Assembly (NCBI RefSeq): GCF_008000895.1
Contig: NZ_CP042823.1
Span: 6,151,464-6,215,463, forward strand
Length of the DNA: 64,000 nucleotides
Origin: Methylobacterium sp. WL1
GTDB lineage: Bacteria; Pseudomonadota; Alphaproteobacteria; Rhizobiales; Beijerinckiaceae
Direction of reading: 5' to 3'
A program made the translations under genes and the position numbers. Positions 54,294 to 61,904 of this stretch are shown here, piece by piece. How positions within the stretch are numbered: position 1 is the stretch's first letter; the number at the start of each line of letters is the position of its first letter. Under the pieces are notes generated by a model, which worked only from the letters and a program-made list of their open reading frames with translations, was not told the origin of the DNA and searched no databases.

Positions 54294-54616
54294 GCGTCGG
54301 AACGGCCGTCCTCGCGGATCTTCTTCTCAGCCGCGGCGGCGATGTCTTCGTGGCGCAGCAGCGCGGGCGACACCGGCGGTGACCGCCGACGCCCGGTGGT
54401 GGGGATCGGAGCATCGGATAGGCGCCGGGTCGAAAACGACGGCATCGGCCGCATTGGATCGCATGCATCTCTGGGGCGATGACCGGCCCTCGGAAACCAG
54501 GGCCGCCCGGAGCCGCCCGAAGCCGCCCGAAAGCGCATCGCCTCGGATCGACGTCGAGCCTCTGATTCCAAACGATCGCTGCGGCCCGTCCGATCTGCCC
54601 TCCGGCGAAGAGCGCT
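54294..54616. other. Spacer without a recognised gene
   Basis: These 323 bases lie between the rightward DUF3429 gene and the leftward half-HTH gene, so it is a convergent gap. A rightward frame of 100 codons crosses it, but its serine/arginine/proline-rich translation has no protein character. No terminator with a T-run was found. Confidence 0.4.
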
Positions 54617-54925
54617 CTAGCTGTCGCTGGCCATCTCGCGGAGCAGCCGCATCACGGCGTCGCGGCGGGCGGGTGACTTGATGGCCCGGAACAGCGACGT
54701 GACCTCGTCGCACTGCGCCGCACTGACCCCCGACGGATCGGCCGGCATGCAATCGACGCGGAAGAAGTAGGACGCCGGCACGTCGAGCGTGGCGGCGATG
54801 CGCTCCAGAAGTGAGCGCGTCGTCGGAGAAGTCTCATCGTCGATCATGGACACGAAACTCGCACTCGATCCGCTTCGCACATCGGTGCCGGAGGCGACCC
54901 CGGCCGCGGGACAGATTTCGGTCAC
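54617..54925 (-). CDS. Half-HTH XRE-like protein next to luxR
   Basis: From a GTG at 54925 the frame gives 102 residues. Residues about 20-56 (SSASFVSMIDDETSPTTRS then LLERIAATLDVPASYFF) match the second half of an XRE helix-turn-helix, in the usual order of recognition helix then SLLERIAxxLDVP. The first helices are missing, and a TAG is in frame two codons upstream. The C-terminus (CDEVTSLFRAIKSPARRDAVMRLLREMA) is the usual XRE tail helix. An ATG at 54847 would give 76 residues without DNA-binding capacity. It is either a truncated pseudogene or a small regulator lacking full DNA binding. It is divergent from luxR. Confidence 0.55.
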   Translation of the reverse strand: MTEICPAAGVASGTDVRSGSSASFVSMIDDETSPTTRSLLERIAATLDVPASYFFRVDCMPADPSGVSAAQCDEVTSLFRAIKSPARRDAVMRLLREMASDS

Positions 54926-55011
54926 AACCTATCGCCGAAGCGTTCAAGATGCCATCCTCAGGTTGTGGTGGTCTGCGATTTGTCGCGCTACGTGTAAAAT
55001 CCGGGGCGAGC

Positions 55012-55740
55012 ATGCCGCAAGCGAAGCATTTGGACAGGACGTTCAACCTCTTACGCGATCTCGACCGCGCGGCGACGCCGGACGAGATCGCCCATCTGCT
55101 CGTGGGCGCCTTCCGCGGATATGGGGTTTCCTACGTGATGGCCGGCATCGTGCCGGAACCCGGGCTGCCGCCGCGGCGCCACGGCGGCTTCGTCCTCGCG
55201 AGTACGATGCCGGAGGAATGGGCCCGTCGTTACGTCACCCGGGGCTACGCCCTGCACGACCCGACGGTTCGCCGGCTCTGCACCAGCGCCGTCCCGTTCG
55301 AATGGAATGCCGTACAGGCCGAGACGCCAGTCGGCGGCCGCGTCATGGACGAGGCCACGGAGTTCGGTATCCGGGCCGGCCTGACGATCCCTTTCGTGAC
55401 CCTCGACGGCGAACCGGGCGGGATCAGCTTTTCCGGCGCGGCGATCGAGATCGAGGCGGCAGACCGCATCGCGGTCAATCTGGTGGCGACCTACGCGGTC
55501 GGGCAACTGCTCCTGATGAACAGCCGTCCCAGCGCAAGCGAGCCGGTGCGCCTGTCGCCGCGGGAGCGCGAGACCCTGCAATGGGCCGCCGAAGGCAAGA
55601 CCGACGCGGAGATCGGGATGGTGATGGGCATCACCGCCTCGGGCGTCGATTATCATCTGCGCTCGGCGCGCACGAAGCTCGACACGGTCAACAAGGCGCA
55701 CACCGTGGCGCAGGCGTTGCGGGCCGGCCTCATCACCTGA
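55012..55740 (+). CDS. LuxR-family acyl-homoserine-lactone regulator
   Basis: A 242-residue quorum-sensing regulator. The autoinducer-binding domain keeps the conserved W70, Y74, D83, P84, W98 and G123 (EEWARRY, LHDPTVRRL, VPFEWNAV, GIRAGLTIPF). The GerE helix-turn-helix (residues 180-240) keeps E185, L189 and G195 in LSPRERETLQWAAEGKT. It should bind the AHL made by the downstream synthase and regulate target promoters. The ATG at 55012 gives the usual family length; the frame is open further upstream, but that part has no similarity. luxI follows after 145 bases. Confidence 0.9.
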   Translation: MPQAKHLDRTFNLLRDLDRAATPDEIAHLLVGAFRGYGVSYVMAGIVPEPGLPPRRHGGFVLASTMPEEWARRYVTRGYALHDPTVRRLCTSAVPFEWNAVQAETPVGGRVMDEATEFGIRAGLTIPFVTLDGEPGGISFSGAAIEIEAADRIAVNLVATYAVGQLLLMNSRPSASEPVRLSPRERETLQWAAEGKTDAEIGMVMGITASGVDYHLRSARTKLDTVNKAHTVAQALRAGLIT

Positions 55741-55805
55741 GGGCGGCACCCGCTGGGTCCGCGATCCGGCGTCAAATCCACGGTTGCATCGGCGCTGGGC
55801 GATAC

Positions 55806-55827
55806 ACGTAACCCTACGGTTTTACGT
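55806..55827. promoter_or_regulatory. Candidate lux box upstream of luxI
   Basis: A dyad with arms ACGTAA (55806-55811) and TTACGT (55822-55827) surrounds a ten-base core containing CCCTACGG. The whole 22-base element is centred about 70 bases before the luxI ATG, where a LuxR site would sit just upstream of a -35. A second, nested symmetry (CTACG...CGTAG) overlaps it at 55814-55829. The neighbouring LuxR is the obvious candidate to bind; no binding site consensus for this subgroup is assumed. Confidence 0.45.
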
Positions 55828-55885
55828 AGTACACACCCGAGCCCGAACGCGGAACACTCACGGCATCGAGACGTGAGGTTGTTAC

Positions 55886-56509
55886 ATGATCCATGTGGTC
55901 ACCCCCGCCAACGCCTGTCGCTACGGCGACGCGATGGAGCAGGCTTGGCGCCTGCGGCACCAGATCTTCGTCGAGGAGAAGGGCTGGACCGACCTGGCCC
56001 GTCCGGACGGACGCGAGATCGACCAGTTCGATACGCCGCACGCGGTGCACTTCCTGGCCATGGAGGGCGATACCGTCATCGGCTACAGCCGCCTCCTGCC
56101 GACCACGCGCCCGCACCTCCTCTCCGACGTCTACCCGGAACTCTGCGAGGGCGCGCGTCCCGCCGGCCCGCACCTCTGGGAATGGACCCGGCAGGGCGTC
56201 GCCCGCTCGCACCGCGCCCGGGGCCGTGTGGTCAACCCGGTCTCGATCGCCCTGCTCACCGGCATCGTGGAATGGGGCATGGCGCACGGGCTCACCGGCC
56301 TGCTGCTGCAGATGCCGACCCTTTACATGATCCACGTCATCCAGCTGCATTTCCGCGCCCAGCCGCTGGGCCTTCCGGTCCAGATCGGCGGCGAGGACAT
56401 CATGGCGGCGACCGCCGCCTTCGACGCCCGCACCCTGGCGCGCCTTCGCACGGTCCACGGCGACAGCCGCTCCGTCCTCGTGTCCGAGCCGGCCTACCTG
56501 GCCGCCTGA
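55886..56509 (+). CDS. Acyl-homoserine-lactone synthase (LuxI family)
   Basis: A 207-residue autoinducer synthase, which joins an acyl chain from acyl-ACP (or an acyl-CoA) to S-adenosylmethionine. The invariant residues are present: R24 and F28 (RLRHQIF), W34, D46 and D49 (EIDQFD), R69 (YSRLLPT), E99 and R102 (WEWTRQGV). Acyl-chain specificity cannot be read off. The start has GAGG seven bases upstream and a candidate lux box further up. The stop overlaps the start of a 60-residue ORF (TGATG). Confidence 0.92.
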   Translation: MIHVVTPANACRYGDAMEQAWRLRHQIFVEEKGWTDLARPDGREIDQFDTPHAVHFLAMEGDTVIGYSRLLPTTRPHLLSDVYPELCEGARPAGPHLWEWTRQGVARSHRARGRVVNPVSIALLTGIVEWGMAHGLTGLLLQMPTLYMIHVIQLHFRAQPLGLPVQIGGEDIMAATAAFDARTLARLRTVHGDSRSVLVSEPAYLAA

Positions 56510-56691
56510 TGAGAACCAACGCCATGAACGATAGCCACCTGGACACCCTCGCGGCGCAGTGCCTCTCGGTGCGCGACCTGATCGATTCGGTCGGCGATCC
56601 GCTGATGCGGGCCGCGATCGACCTGCTGCTGATCGAGGTCGGCCGGGCGCTGGCCCAGAGCTGCGGGGGGGATGGACAGGCTGAGGCCTGA
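56509..56691 (+). CDS. Small ORF translationally coupled to luxI
   Basis: A 60-residue ORF beginning MRTNAMNDSHLDTLAAQCLS, with RDLIDSVGDPLMRAAIDLLLIEVGRALA forming a likely helix pair and a short polar tail. Its ATG at 56509 shares bases with the luxI stop (TGATG); a second ATG at 56524 is possible. No family is recognised. The tight coupling suggests it is made together with the synthase, perhaps as a modulator of synthase or LuxR, but nothing in the sequence proves that. Confidence 0.6.
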   Translation: MRTNAMNDSHLDTLAAQCLSVRDLIDSVGDPLMRAAIDLLLIEVGRALAQSCGGDGQAEA

Positions 56692-56742
56692 CCCGGACGA
56701 ACCGCGTACCGCCCTCCGGCGGCCGACGGCGACCTCGAACAA

Positions 56743-56774
56743 GAACGGCGGACGCCTCGGGGCGCCCGCCGTTC
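56743..56774 (-). terminator. Strong hairpin between icd and the luxI operon
   Basis: The 14-base arms GAACGGCGGACGCC and GGCGCCCGCCGTTC pair with a single mismatch around the tetraloop TCGG. It sits in the 106-base convergent gap, 23 bases past the icd stop. On the icd strand the stem is followed only by TTGTTC, so there is no clear T-run. It could serve both strands. Confidence 0.55.
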
Positions 56775-56797
56775 GGATTCCGACAGGAATGGACCTG

Positions 56798-58012
56798 TCA
56801 GACGCCCATCGCGGTCTTCAGGTTCTGATCGACCTTGTCGAGGAAGCCCGTGGTGGAGAGCCACTTCTGATCGGGTCCGACCAGGAGCGCGAGGTCCTTG
56901 GTCATATGCCCGGCCTCGACGGTGTCGACGCAGACCTTCTCGAGGGTCGCCGAGAACTTGGCGAGGTCGTCGTTGCCGTCGAGCTTGGCGCGGTGCGACA
57001 GGCCACGGGTCCAGGCGAAGATCGAGGCGATCGAGTTGGTCGAGGTCTCGCGGCCCTTCTGGTGCTCGCGGAAGTGCCGCGTGACCGTGCCGTGGGCGGC
57101 CTCTGCCTCGACGGTCTGGCCGTCCGGGGTCATCAGCACCGAGGTCATCAGGCCGAGCGAGCCGAAGCCTTGCGCGGCGGTGTCCGACTGCACGTCGCCG
57201 TCGTAGTTCTTGCACGCCCAGACGTAGCCGCCGGACCACTTCAGGCACGAGGCGACCATGTCGTCGATCAGGCGGTGCTCGTAGGTGATCCCGAGCGGCT
57301 TGAACTTGGCCTCGAACTCCTCCTCGTAGACCTTCTGGAACAGGTCCTTGAACCGGCCGTCATAGGCCTTGAGGATGGTGTTCTTGGTCGACAGGTAGAC
57401 CGGGTACTTGCGGGCGAGGCCGTAGTTCAGCGAGGCGCGGGCGAAGTCGATGATCGACTGGTCCAGGTTGTACATCGACATCGCGACGCCGGCGTCCGGG
57501 AACTTGAACACCTCCTTCTCGATGACGGTGCCGTCGTCGCCTTCGAACTTGATGGTCAGGCGCCCCTTGCCGGGCACCTTGAAGTCGGTGGCGCGGTACT
57601 GGTCGCCGTAGGCGTGGCGGCCGATCACGAAGGGCTGGGTCCAGCCGGGCACGAGGCGCGGGACGTTCTTGCAGATGATGGGCTCGCGGAAGATCACGCC
57701 GCCCAGGATGTTGCGGATCGTGCCGTTGGGCGACCGCCACATCTCCTTGAGGCCGAATTCCTGCACCCGCTGCTCGTCGGGGGTGATGGTGGCGCACTTC
57801 ACACCGACGCCGTGGCGCTTGATCGCCTCGGCGGCATCGACCGTGACCTTGTCGCCGGTGGCGTCGCGGTGCTCCACGCCGAGGTCGTAATATTCGAGGT
57901 CGACGTCGAGATAGGGATGGATGAGCTTGTTCTTGATCTCGGCCCAGATGATCCGGGTCATCTCGTCGCCGTCGAGTTCAACGACGGGGTTCGCTACCTT
58001 GATCTTCGCCAT
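56798..58012 (-). CDS. icd: NADP-dependent isocitrate dehydrogenase
   Basis: A 404-residue eukaryote-type (IDH1-like) isocitrate dehydrogenase of the TCA cycle. It shows [42 protein letters not shown] (isocitrate-binding), [22 protein letters not shown] (metal aspartates) and [24 protein letters not shown] (NADP-binding). Rhizobial genomes carry this form rather than the E. coli type. The start MAKIK at 58012 is standard for the family. It is divergent from trmJ, an arrangement found in many related genomes. Confidence 0.95.
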   Translation of the reverse strand: MAKIKVANPVVELDGDEMTRIIWAEIKNKLIHPYLDVDLEYYDLGVEHRDATGDKVTVDAAEAIKRHGVGVKCATITPDEQRVQEFGLKEMWRSPNGTIRNILGGVIFREPIICKNVPRLVPGWTQPFVIGRHAYGDQYRATDFKVPGKGRLTIKFEGDDGTVIEKEVFKFPDAGVAMSMYNLDQSIIDFARASLNYGLARKYPVYLSTKNTILKAYDGRFKDLFQKVYEEEFEAKFKPLGITYEHRLIDDMVASCLKWSGGYVWACKNYDGDVQSDTAAQGFGSLGLMTSVLMTPDGQTVEAEAAHGTVTRHFREHQKGRETSTNSIASIFAWTRGLSHRAKLDGNDDLAKFSATLEKVCVDTVEAGHMTKDLALLVGPDQKWLSTTGFLDKVDQNLKTAMGV

Positions 58013-58209
58013 GGACCGATGCCTTCTCGCGTTGTCCCCGCGCACGGCATGCAAGGGCCGTGCGGTCGCCTGCCCAACCGTCGATTGGGTACGTTTCGCC
58101 CCGGCGACATAGCGCGGCTCATCCGGCAGCGGAAGGCGCGGGCTGTCATCCGGGCGGCATCGTCACCCGGCCCTCGACGGGCGGTCGCCGGCTGTGCCAG
58201 AGGGCCGGC

Positions 58210-58995
58210 ATGACGACCCAAGACCCGCAGGACCAGGCACCGGCCAAGCTCACCGAGGTGCCGCCCGGAATCGCCCCGGTGGTGATCCTGGTGGAGCCGC
58301 AGCTCGCCGAGAATATCGGGATGACCGCCCGGGCCATGGCCAATTTCGGCCTGTCGGAGCTGCGCTTGGTCAACCCGAAGAACGGCTGGCCCAAGAAGGG
58401 CGTGCGCGAGGCGGCCTCGGGGGCGACCCACGTGCTCGACCGGGCGACGATCCATGCCAGCGTCGCCGAGGCGATCGGCGATCTGCATTACGTGCTCGCC
58501 ACCACGGCGCGGGAGCGCGGTCAGATGAAGCGGGTCTTCGCGCCTGAGGACGCGATGGGCGAGGTGGTCGCCCGGCAGGGGCAGCGCGTCGCGGTGATGT
58601 TCGGCCGCGAGCGGGTCGGGTTGATGAACGACGAGGTGTCGTTGGCCGACGCCATCATCACCTTCCCGGTCTCGCCGGACTTCCCGTCGCTGAACCTGGC
58701 TCAGGCGGTGCTGCTGGTCGGCTACGCCTGGCGGCAGGCCAGCGGCCGGGCTGTGCTGCCGTTCTCGGGCGAGCTGCTGTCGTCGCCGGCGAGCCGCGAG
58801 GCCCTGATATCCCTGTTCGGGAGCCTGGAGGCGGCCCTCGACGGAGCCCGGTTCTACCCGCCCGAGAAGCGCGACATCATCGCCCGCAACATGCGCGACA
58901 TGCTCCACCGCATGGGCCTGACCGAGCAGGACGTGCGCACCTTCCGGGGCGCGTTGCGGGCGCTGACAGGAAAAGGACCTCAGAAAGGGGCCTGA
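58210..58995 (+). CDS. trmJ: TrmJ-like tRNA/rRNA 2'-O-methyltransferase (SPOUT)
   Basis: A 261-residue SPOUT-class methyltransferase. The knot motifs are clear: VVILVEPQLAENIGMTARAMANFGLSELRLV, NPKNGWPKKGVREAASGA, VAVMFGRERVGLMNDEVSLAD and DFPSLNLAQAVLLVGYAW. TrmJ methylates the ribose of nucleotide 32 in several tRNAs. The ATG at 58210 lies seven bases after an AGGG. The gene is divergent from icd, with a spacer of 197 bases. Confidence 0.87.
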   Translation: MTTQDPQDQAPAKLTEVPPGIAPVVILVEPQLAENIGMTARAMANFGLSELRLVNPKNGWPKKGVREAASGATHVLDRATIHASVAEAIGDLHYVLATTARERGQMKRVFAPEDAMGEVVARQGQRVAVMFGRERVGLMNDEVSLADAIITFPVSPDFPSLNLAQAVLLVGYAWRQASGRAVLPFSGELLSSPASREALISLFGSLEAALDGARFYPPEKRDIIARNMRDMLHRMGLTEQDVRTFRGALRALTGKGPQKGA

Positions 58996-59008
58996 CCTGG
59001 GCAGCTGA

Positions 59009-59191
59009 TCAGGCGTCGACTTGCATGTCGGGCGGTTTGCCGCCGCCGAAGCAGCGCCCGACCGCCTCCCAGAACGCCGCCTGCTCCTCCGGGGTACAGA
59101 GAGCCACGCGGGCCTCGACCAGGGCCCGGCCCTCCCGCGCATCGGCCGTCGCGGCGACGTCCGCCTCGCTCGGGTGTTCCGCCTCGTTCAT
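59009..59191 (-). CDS. Small hypothetical protein, 60 residues
   Basis: A leftward frame reading MNEAEHPSEADVAATADARE, then RVALCTPEEQAAFWEAVGRCFGGGKPP. The acidic first half and the helix around EEQAAFWEAVGRCFGG are protein-like, whereas the longer frame containing it is not. No domain is recognised. It runs against both trmJ and ccmA, and its start sits 154 bases before the ccmA start. Confidence 0.45.
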   Translation of the reverse strand: MNEAEHPSEADVAATADAREGRALVEARVALCTPEEQAAFWEAVGRCFGGGKPPDMQVDA

Positions 59192-59345
59192 GAAAGCCTC
59201 CGCAACCGGTGAAAAAGCCGGCCCGTCCCGGCACGGTTCCGTTATGCGCCGCAATCGGGCATGGAGGCGCCGGGTGTCCGTTCCCGTCCGCGGGGCGGCG
59301 CGGATCGGTCTGGCCGCCTGCCGGCGGGAGAGGGCGGGGTACCGG

Positions 59346-59981
59346 GTGCGGCTCAGCGTCGACAATCTTGCCTGCCGCCGTTCCGGCCGGCGGATCTTCT
59401 CCGGCCTGACCTTCGCCCTCGGGCCCGGCGACGCCCTGGCGGTGACCGGGCGGAACGGCGCGGGCAAGTCGAGCCTGCTCGCCATCCTGACGGGCCGGCT
59501 GCGGCCCGATGCCGGGCGCATCGCCTTGTCCGAGGTCGGCGAGGCGAGCCTGCCCGAATGCCTCCATGCAATCGGCCACCGCGACGGCCTCAAGAGTTCG
59601 CTGTCGGCCGGCGAGAATCTGCGCTTCGCGCAGAGCCTCCTCGGCGCACCGCGCCTGTCGCCCCGGGAGGCCCTTGACCGGCTCGGCCTCGGCCATGCCC
59701 ACGATTTGCCGGTCGGCTACCTGTCGGCCGGCCAGAGGCGGCGCGTGGCCCTGGCGCGGCTGCTGGTCTGCGCGCGCCCGCTCTGGCTCCTGGACGAGCC
59801 GACCGCGGCCCTCGATACCGGCTCGCAGGCCCTGCTCGCCGGCCTGATGGCGGCCCACCGGGCGGGCGGCGGCCTGGTGATCGCCGCCACCCACCAGCCG
59901 CTGGGCCTCGACGGGGCGGCGGAGTTGCGCATCGAGCCCGGGACCGCGCCGGAGCCCGAGCCCGCGGAGGATTGGGCGTGA
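59346..59981 (+). CDS. ccmA: Heme exporter ATP-binding protein CcmA
   Basis: A 211-residue ATPase: VRLSVDNLACRRSGRRIFSGL at the start, Walker A TGRNGAGKSS, signature YLSAGQRRRVALARLLV, and Walker B LWLLDEPTAALDTGSQ, all typical of CcmA. With CcmB and CcmC it forms the complex that releases heme-loaded CcmE during c-type cytochrome maturation. The GTG at 59346 matches the usual N-terminus; the frame upstream has no homology. It overlaps ccmB by four bases (GTGA). Confidence 0.88.
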   Translation: MRLSVDNLACRRSGRRIFSGLTFALGPGDALAVTGRNGAGKSSLLAILTGRLRPDAGRIALSEVGEASLPECLHAIGHRDGLKSSLSAGENLRFAQSLLGAPRLSPREALDRLGLGHAHDLPVGYLSAGQRRRVALARLLVCARPLWLLDEPTAALDTGSQALLAGLMAAHRAGGGLVIAATHQPLGLDGAAELRIEPGTAPEPEPAEDWA

Positions 59982-60646
59982 CCCGTGCCATCCTCGCGCT
60001 GATCGCCCGCGACCTGCGGCTCGCCGGCCGCGTCGGCGGCTCCGGCGCCCTGTCGCTGGTGTTCTTCCTGATGATCGTCGCCCTGGTGCCGTTCGCGCTC
60101 GGGCCCGACCTCAACCTGCTGTCGCGGATCGGCCCGGCCATCCTGTGGCTCGCCGCAGTGCTCTCAACCCTGATCGGCCTCGATCGCCTGTTCCAGGCCG
60201 ACGAGGAGGACGGATCCCTCGACCTGATGACCGCCGCCCTGGTGCCCCTCGAAGGCGTGGTGCTCGCCAAGGTCACGGCGCACTGGCTGACGACGGGACT
60301 GCCCTTGGCGCTGGCCTCGCCGCTCTTCGGCCTGCTCGTCGCCCTCGACGGCACCGCCATGGGCGCCACCGCGCTGACGCTGCTCGCCGGAACCCCGGCA
60401 CTCAGCTTCATCGGCGCGGTCGGGGCGGCGCTGACGGCCTCGATCCGCCGGGGCGGGCTGATTCTCGCGGTCCTGGTCCTGCCGCTGATGATCCCGAGCC
60501 TGATCTTCGGCGTCTCGGCCGCCCAGGCGGCGACGGGGGGCACGGTGCCGTTCCTCGTGCCGCTCGCGGTGCTAACGGCGCTGACCCTGATCGCCGCCGT
60601 GGTCGGGACGCTTGCGGCGGCCGCGGCTTTGCGCTGGCCGGAGTGA
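59978..60646 (+). CDS. ccmB: Heme exporter protein CcmB
   Basis: A 222-residue inner-membrane protein with six hydrophobic segments. The family signature is LIARDLRLAGRVGGSGALSLVFFLMIVALVPFALGP, followed by ILWLAAVLSTLIGLDRLFQADEEDGSLDLM. CcmB is the channel-like partner of CcmA. The GTG at 59978 overlaps the ccmA stop. ccmC, which usually follows, is not found: the next 481 bases are non-coding and lower in G+C. Confidence 0.9.
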   Translation: MTRAILALIARDLRLAGRVGGSGALSLVFFLMIVALVPFALGPDLNLLSRIGPAILWLAAVLSTLIGLDRLFQADEEDGSLDLMTAALVPLEGVVLAKVTAHWLTTGLPLALASPLFGLLVALDGTAMGATALTLLAGTPALSFIGAVGAALTASIRRGGLILAVLVLPLMIPSLIFGVSAAQAATGGTVPFLVPLAVLTALTLIAAVVGTLAAAAALRWPE

Positions 60647-61127
60647 TCGTTTGCTGTCAAGTGTTATGCGCCGCCGTTGCTTTGCGACATAGCGCTATCG
60701 CAGAGCCGAAATCTAATCCATCGGATTCGCGACCAATATCTTCAACAGATAACCATGTCCTCCATCAATGCCTCCTGTTCCCTTGAATTTCGATGCCTCG
60801 ACTTGATTGTCATCGAAGCACCCTATTTCGAGCCGCAATCTGTACAGAGTTCGCATCGACCCTGATCGTATCCGGCCGATCCCTCGCAAGTCGGAATGCA
60901 CTATTTGCCGCCTAAGGCTTTTAGCGCGTCGAAGATTGTATGCTTTTCCATGCGCTTCCCTCCCCCGCGAGTCGATGCGGGTCCGTGGACGACACTGGAG
61001 ACTTTGGCCAACTCCGGGTTGCCGCGACTATCTGGCTGCTGATCCCTCTATCGCGCTTATCCTTTTGCTGTTCGGATTGTGGCCGCCGTCGACGCGCTCG
61101 AATTGATACCTGTCCCTCAGGCGGCGA
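60647..61127. other. Non-coding start of a lower-G+C insert after ccmB
   Basis: Open frames across these 481 bases are not protein-like and no remnant of ccmC could be read. The base composition drops markedly from the ccmB stop onward (for example GAAATCTAATCCATCGGATT). An imperfect palindrome around ATAGCGCTAT (60689-60698) is present. No tRNA, integrase or clear direct repeat marks the junction. Confidence 0.4.
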
Positions 61128-61904
61128 TCATTGTTGATCCGGTCCGCCGGCGACCGTAGCGGGTGTGGCAGCTTTCTGAAATGGAAACGCTGTCGGCTGC
61201 CAGTGGCGACCGAGCTTGAACCGGTCTGCTTCGGTGCGCTCGTTCTCCCAAAGAAGCTTTGCCAAGGCCATATGATCGCGCTCTTTTAAAGCGTCCCCCA
61301 CGGCGAGGCCGCTGCGAAAATAGTCTGACATCGGTTCGCCATCGATTGCTGTTTGCTTTTCATGTTGTTCTTTAAAGCTCGGAGCGATCAACTCCCAATG
61401 CATTCTTGCACTTGCAAACTCGCCAAGAGCTGCCTGCGTGAAACACATATAGATATGATCTTTGTGAAAACTGTAGCCTCTTGATTCTCGGGATAGGATG
61501 AAGGTCACGATTTTCTCGATCGAGTCTAAGGATCTGAGAAGGGGCAGAACTTCCGTCTCAATTTGCTCGACGAAATCGCCACTGATCATCGGGTCGTCCC
61601 AATACCAGACTCCGTCCTGACCGGCGGGTTTGAACCGACGGGATCGACCAATCAAGCCGATCGATCGACCATAGCCTCCGAAATCGAATTTGTCCCCCCG
61701 GATATACAACTCCGTTAGTCGCCATTCGAGTGTGAAGTATCCACGGCTTGGTCGGTTATGTATCCGTATCTGCCTAGCGATATGACCAACACTTTGAAGG
61801 CATATAAATTTGCCGCCAGTTAGAACGACATCTTGATTTCGATCTACCAGCGGAGCAGACAAATCTCGGATTTGCTGTGCCGGTGTAAGAATCAATGTGG
61901 CCAT
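61128..61904 (-). CDS. Candidate immunity protein, unrecognised family
   Basis: A 258-residue soluble protein, starting MATLILTPAQQIRDLSAPL. It has an alpha/beta first half (FTLEWRLTELYIRGDKFDFGG, RFKPAGQDGVWYWDDP) and a helical second half (QIETEVLPLLRSLDSIEKIVTFI, then ALGEFASARMHWELIAPSF). The beta-rich start with a W-x-W pair, followed by LPLLRSL, is reminiscent of DUF4304-like immunity proteins, but I cannot assign a family. It overlaps the end of the upstream nuclease-like gene by 13 bases. Codon use and base composition differ from the flanks. Its proposed job is to neutralise the neighbour. Confidence 0.55.
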   Translation of the reverse strand: MATLILTPAQQIRDLSAPLVDRNQDVVLTGGKFICLQSVGHIARQIRIHNRPSRGYFTLEWRLTELYIRGDKFDFGGYGRSIGLIGRSRRFKPAGQDGVWYWDDPMISGDFVEQIETEVLPLLRSLDSIEKIVTFILSRESRGYSFHKDHIYMCFTQAALGEFASARMHWELIAPSFKEQHEKQTAIDGEPMSDYFRSGLAVGDALKERDHMALAKLLWENERTEADRFKLGRHWQPTAFPFQKAATPATVAGGPDQQ

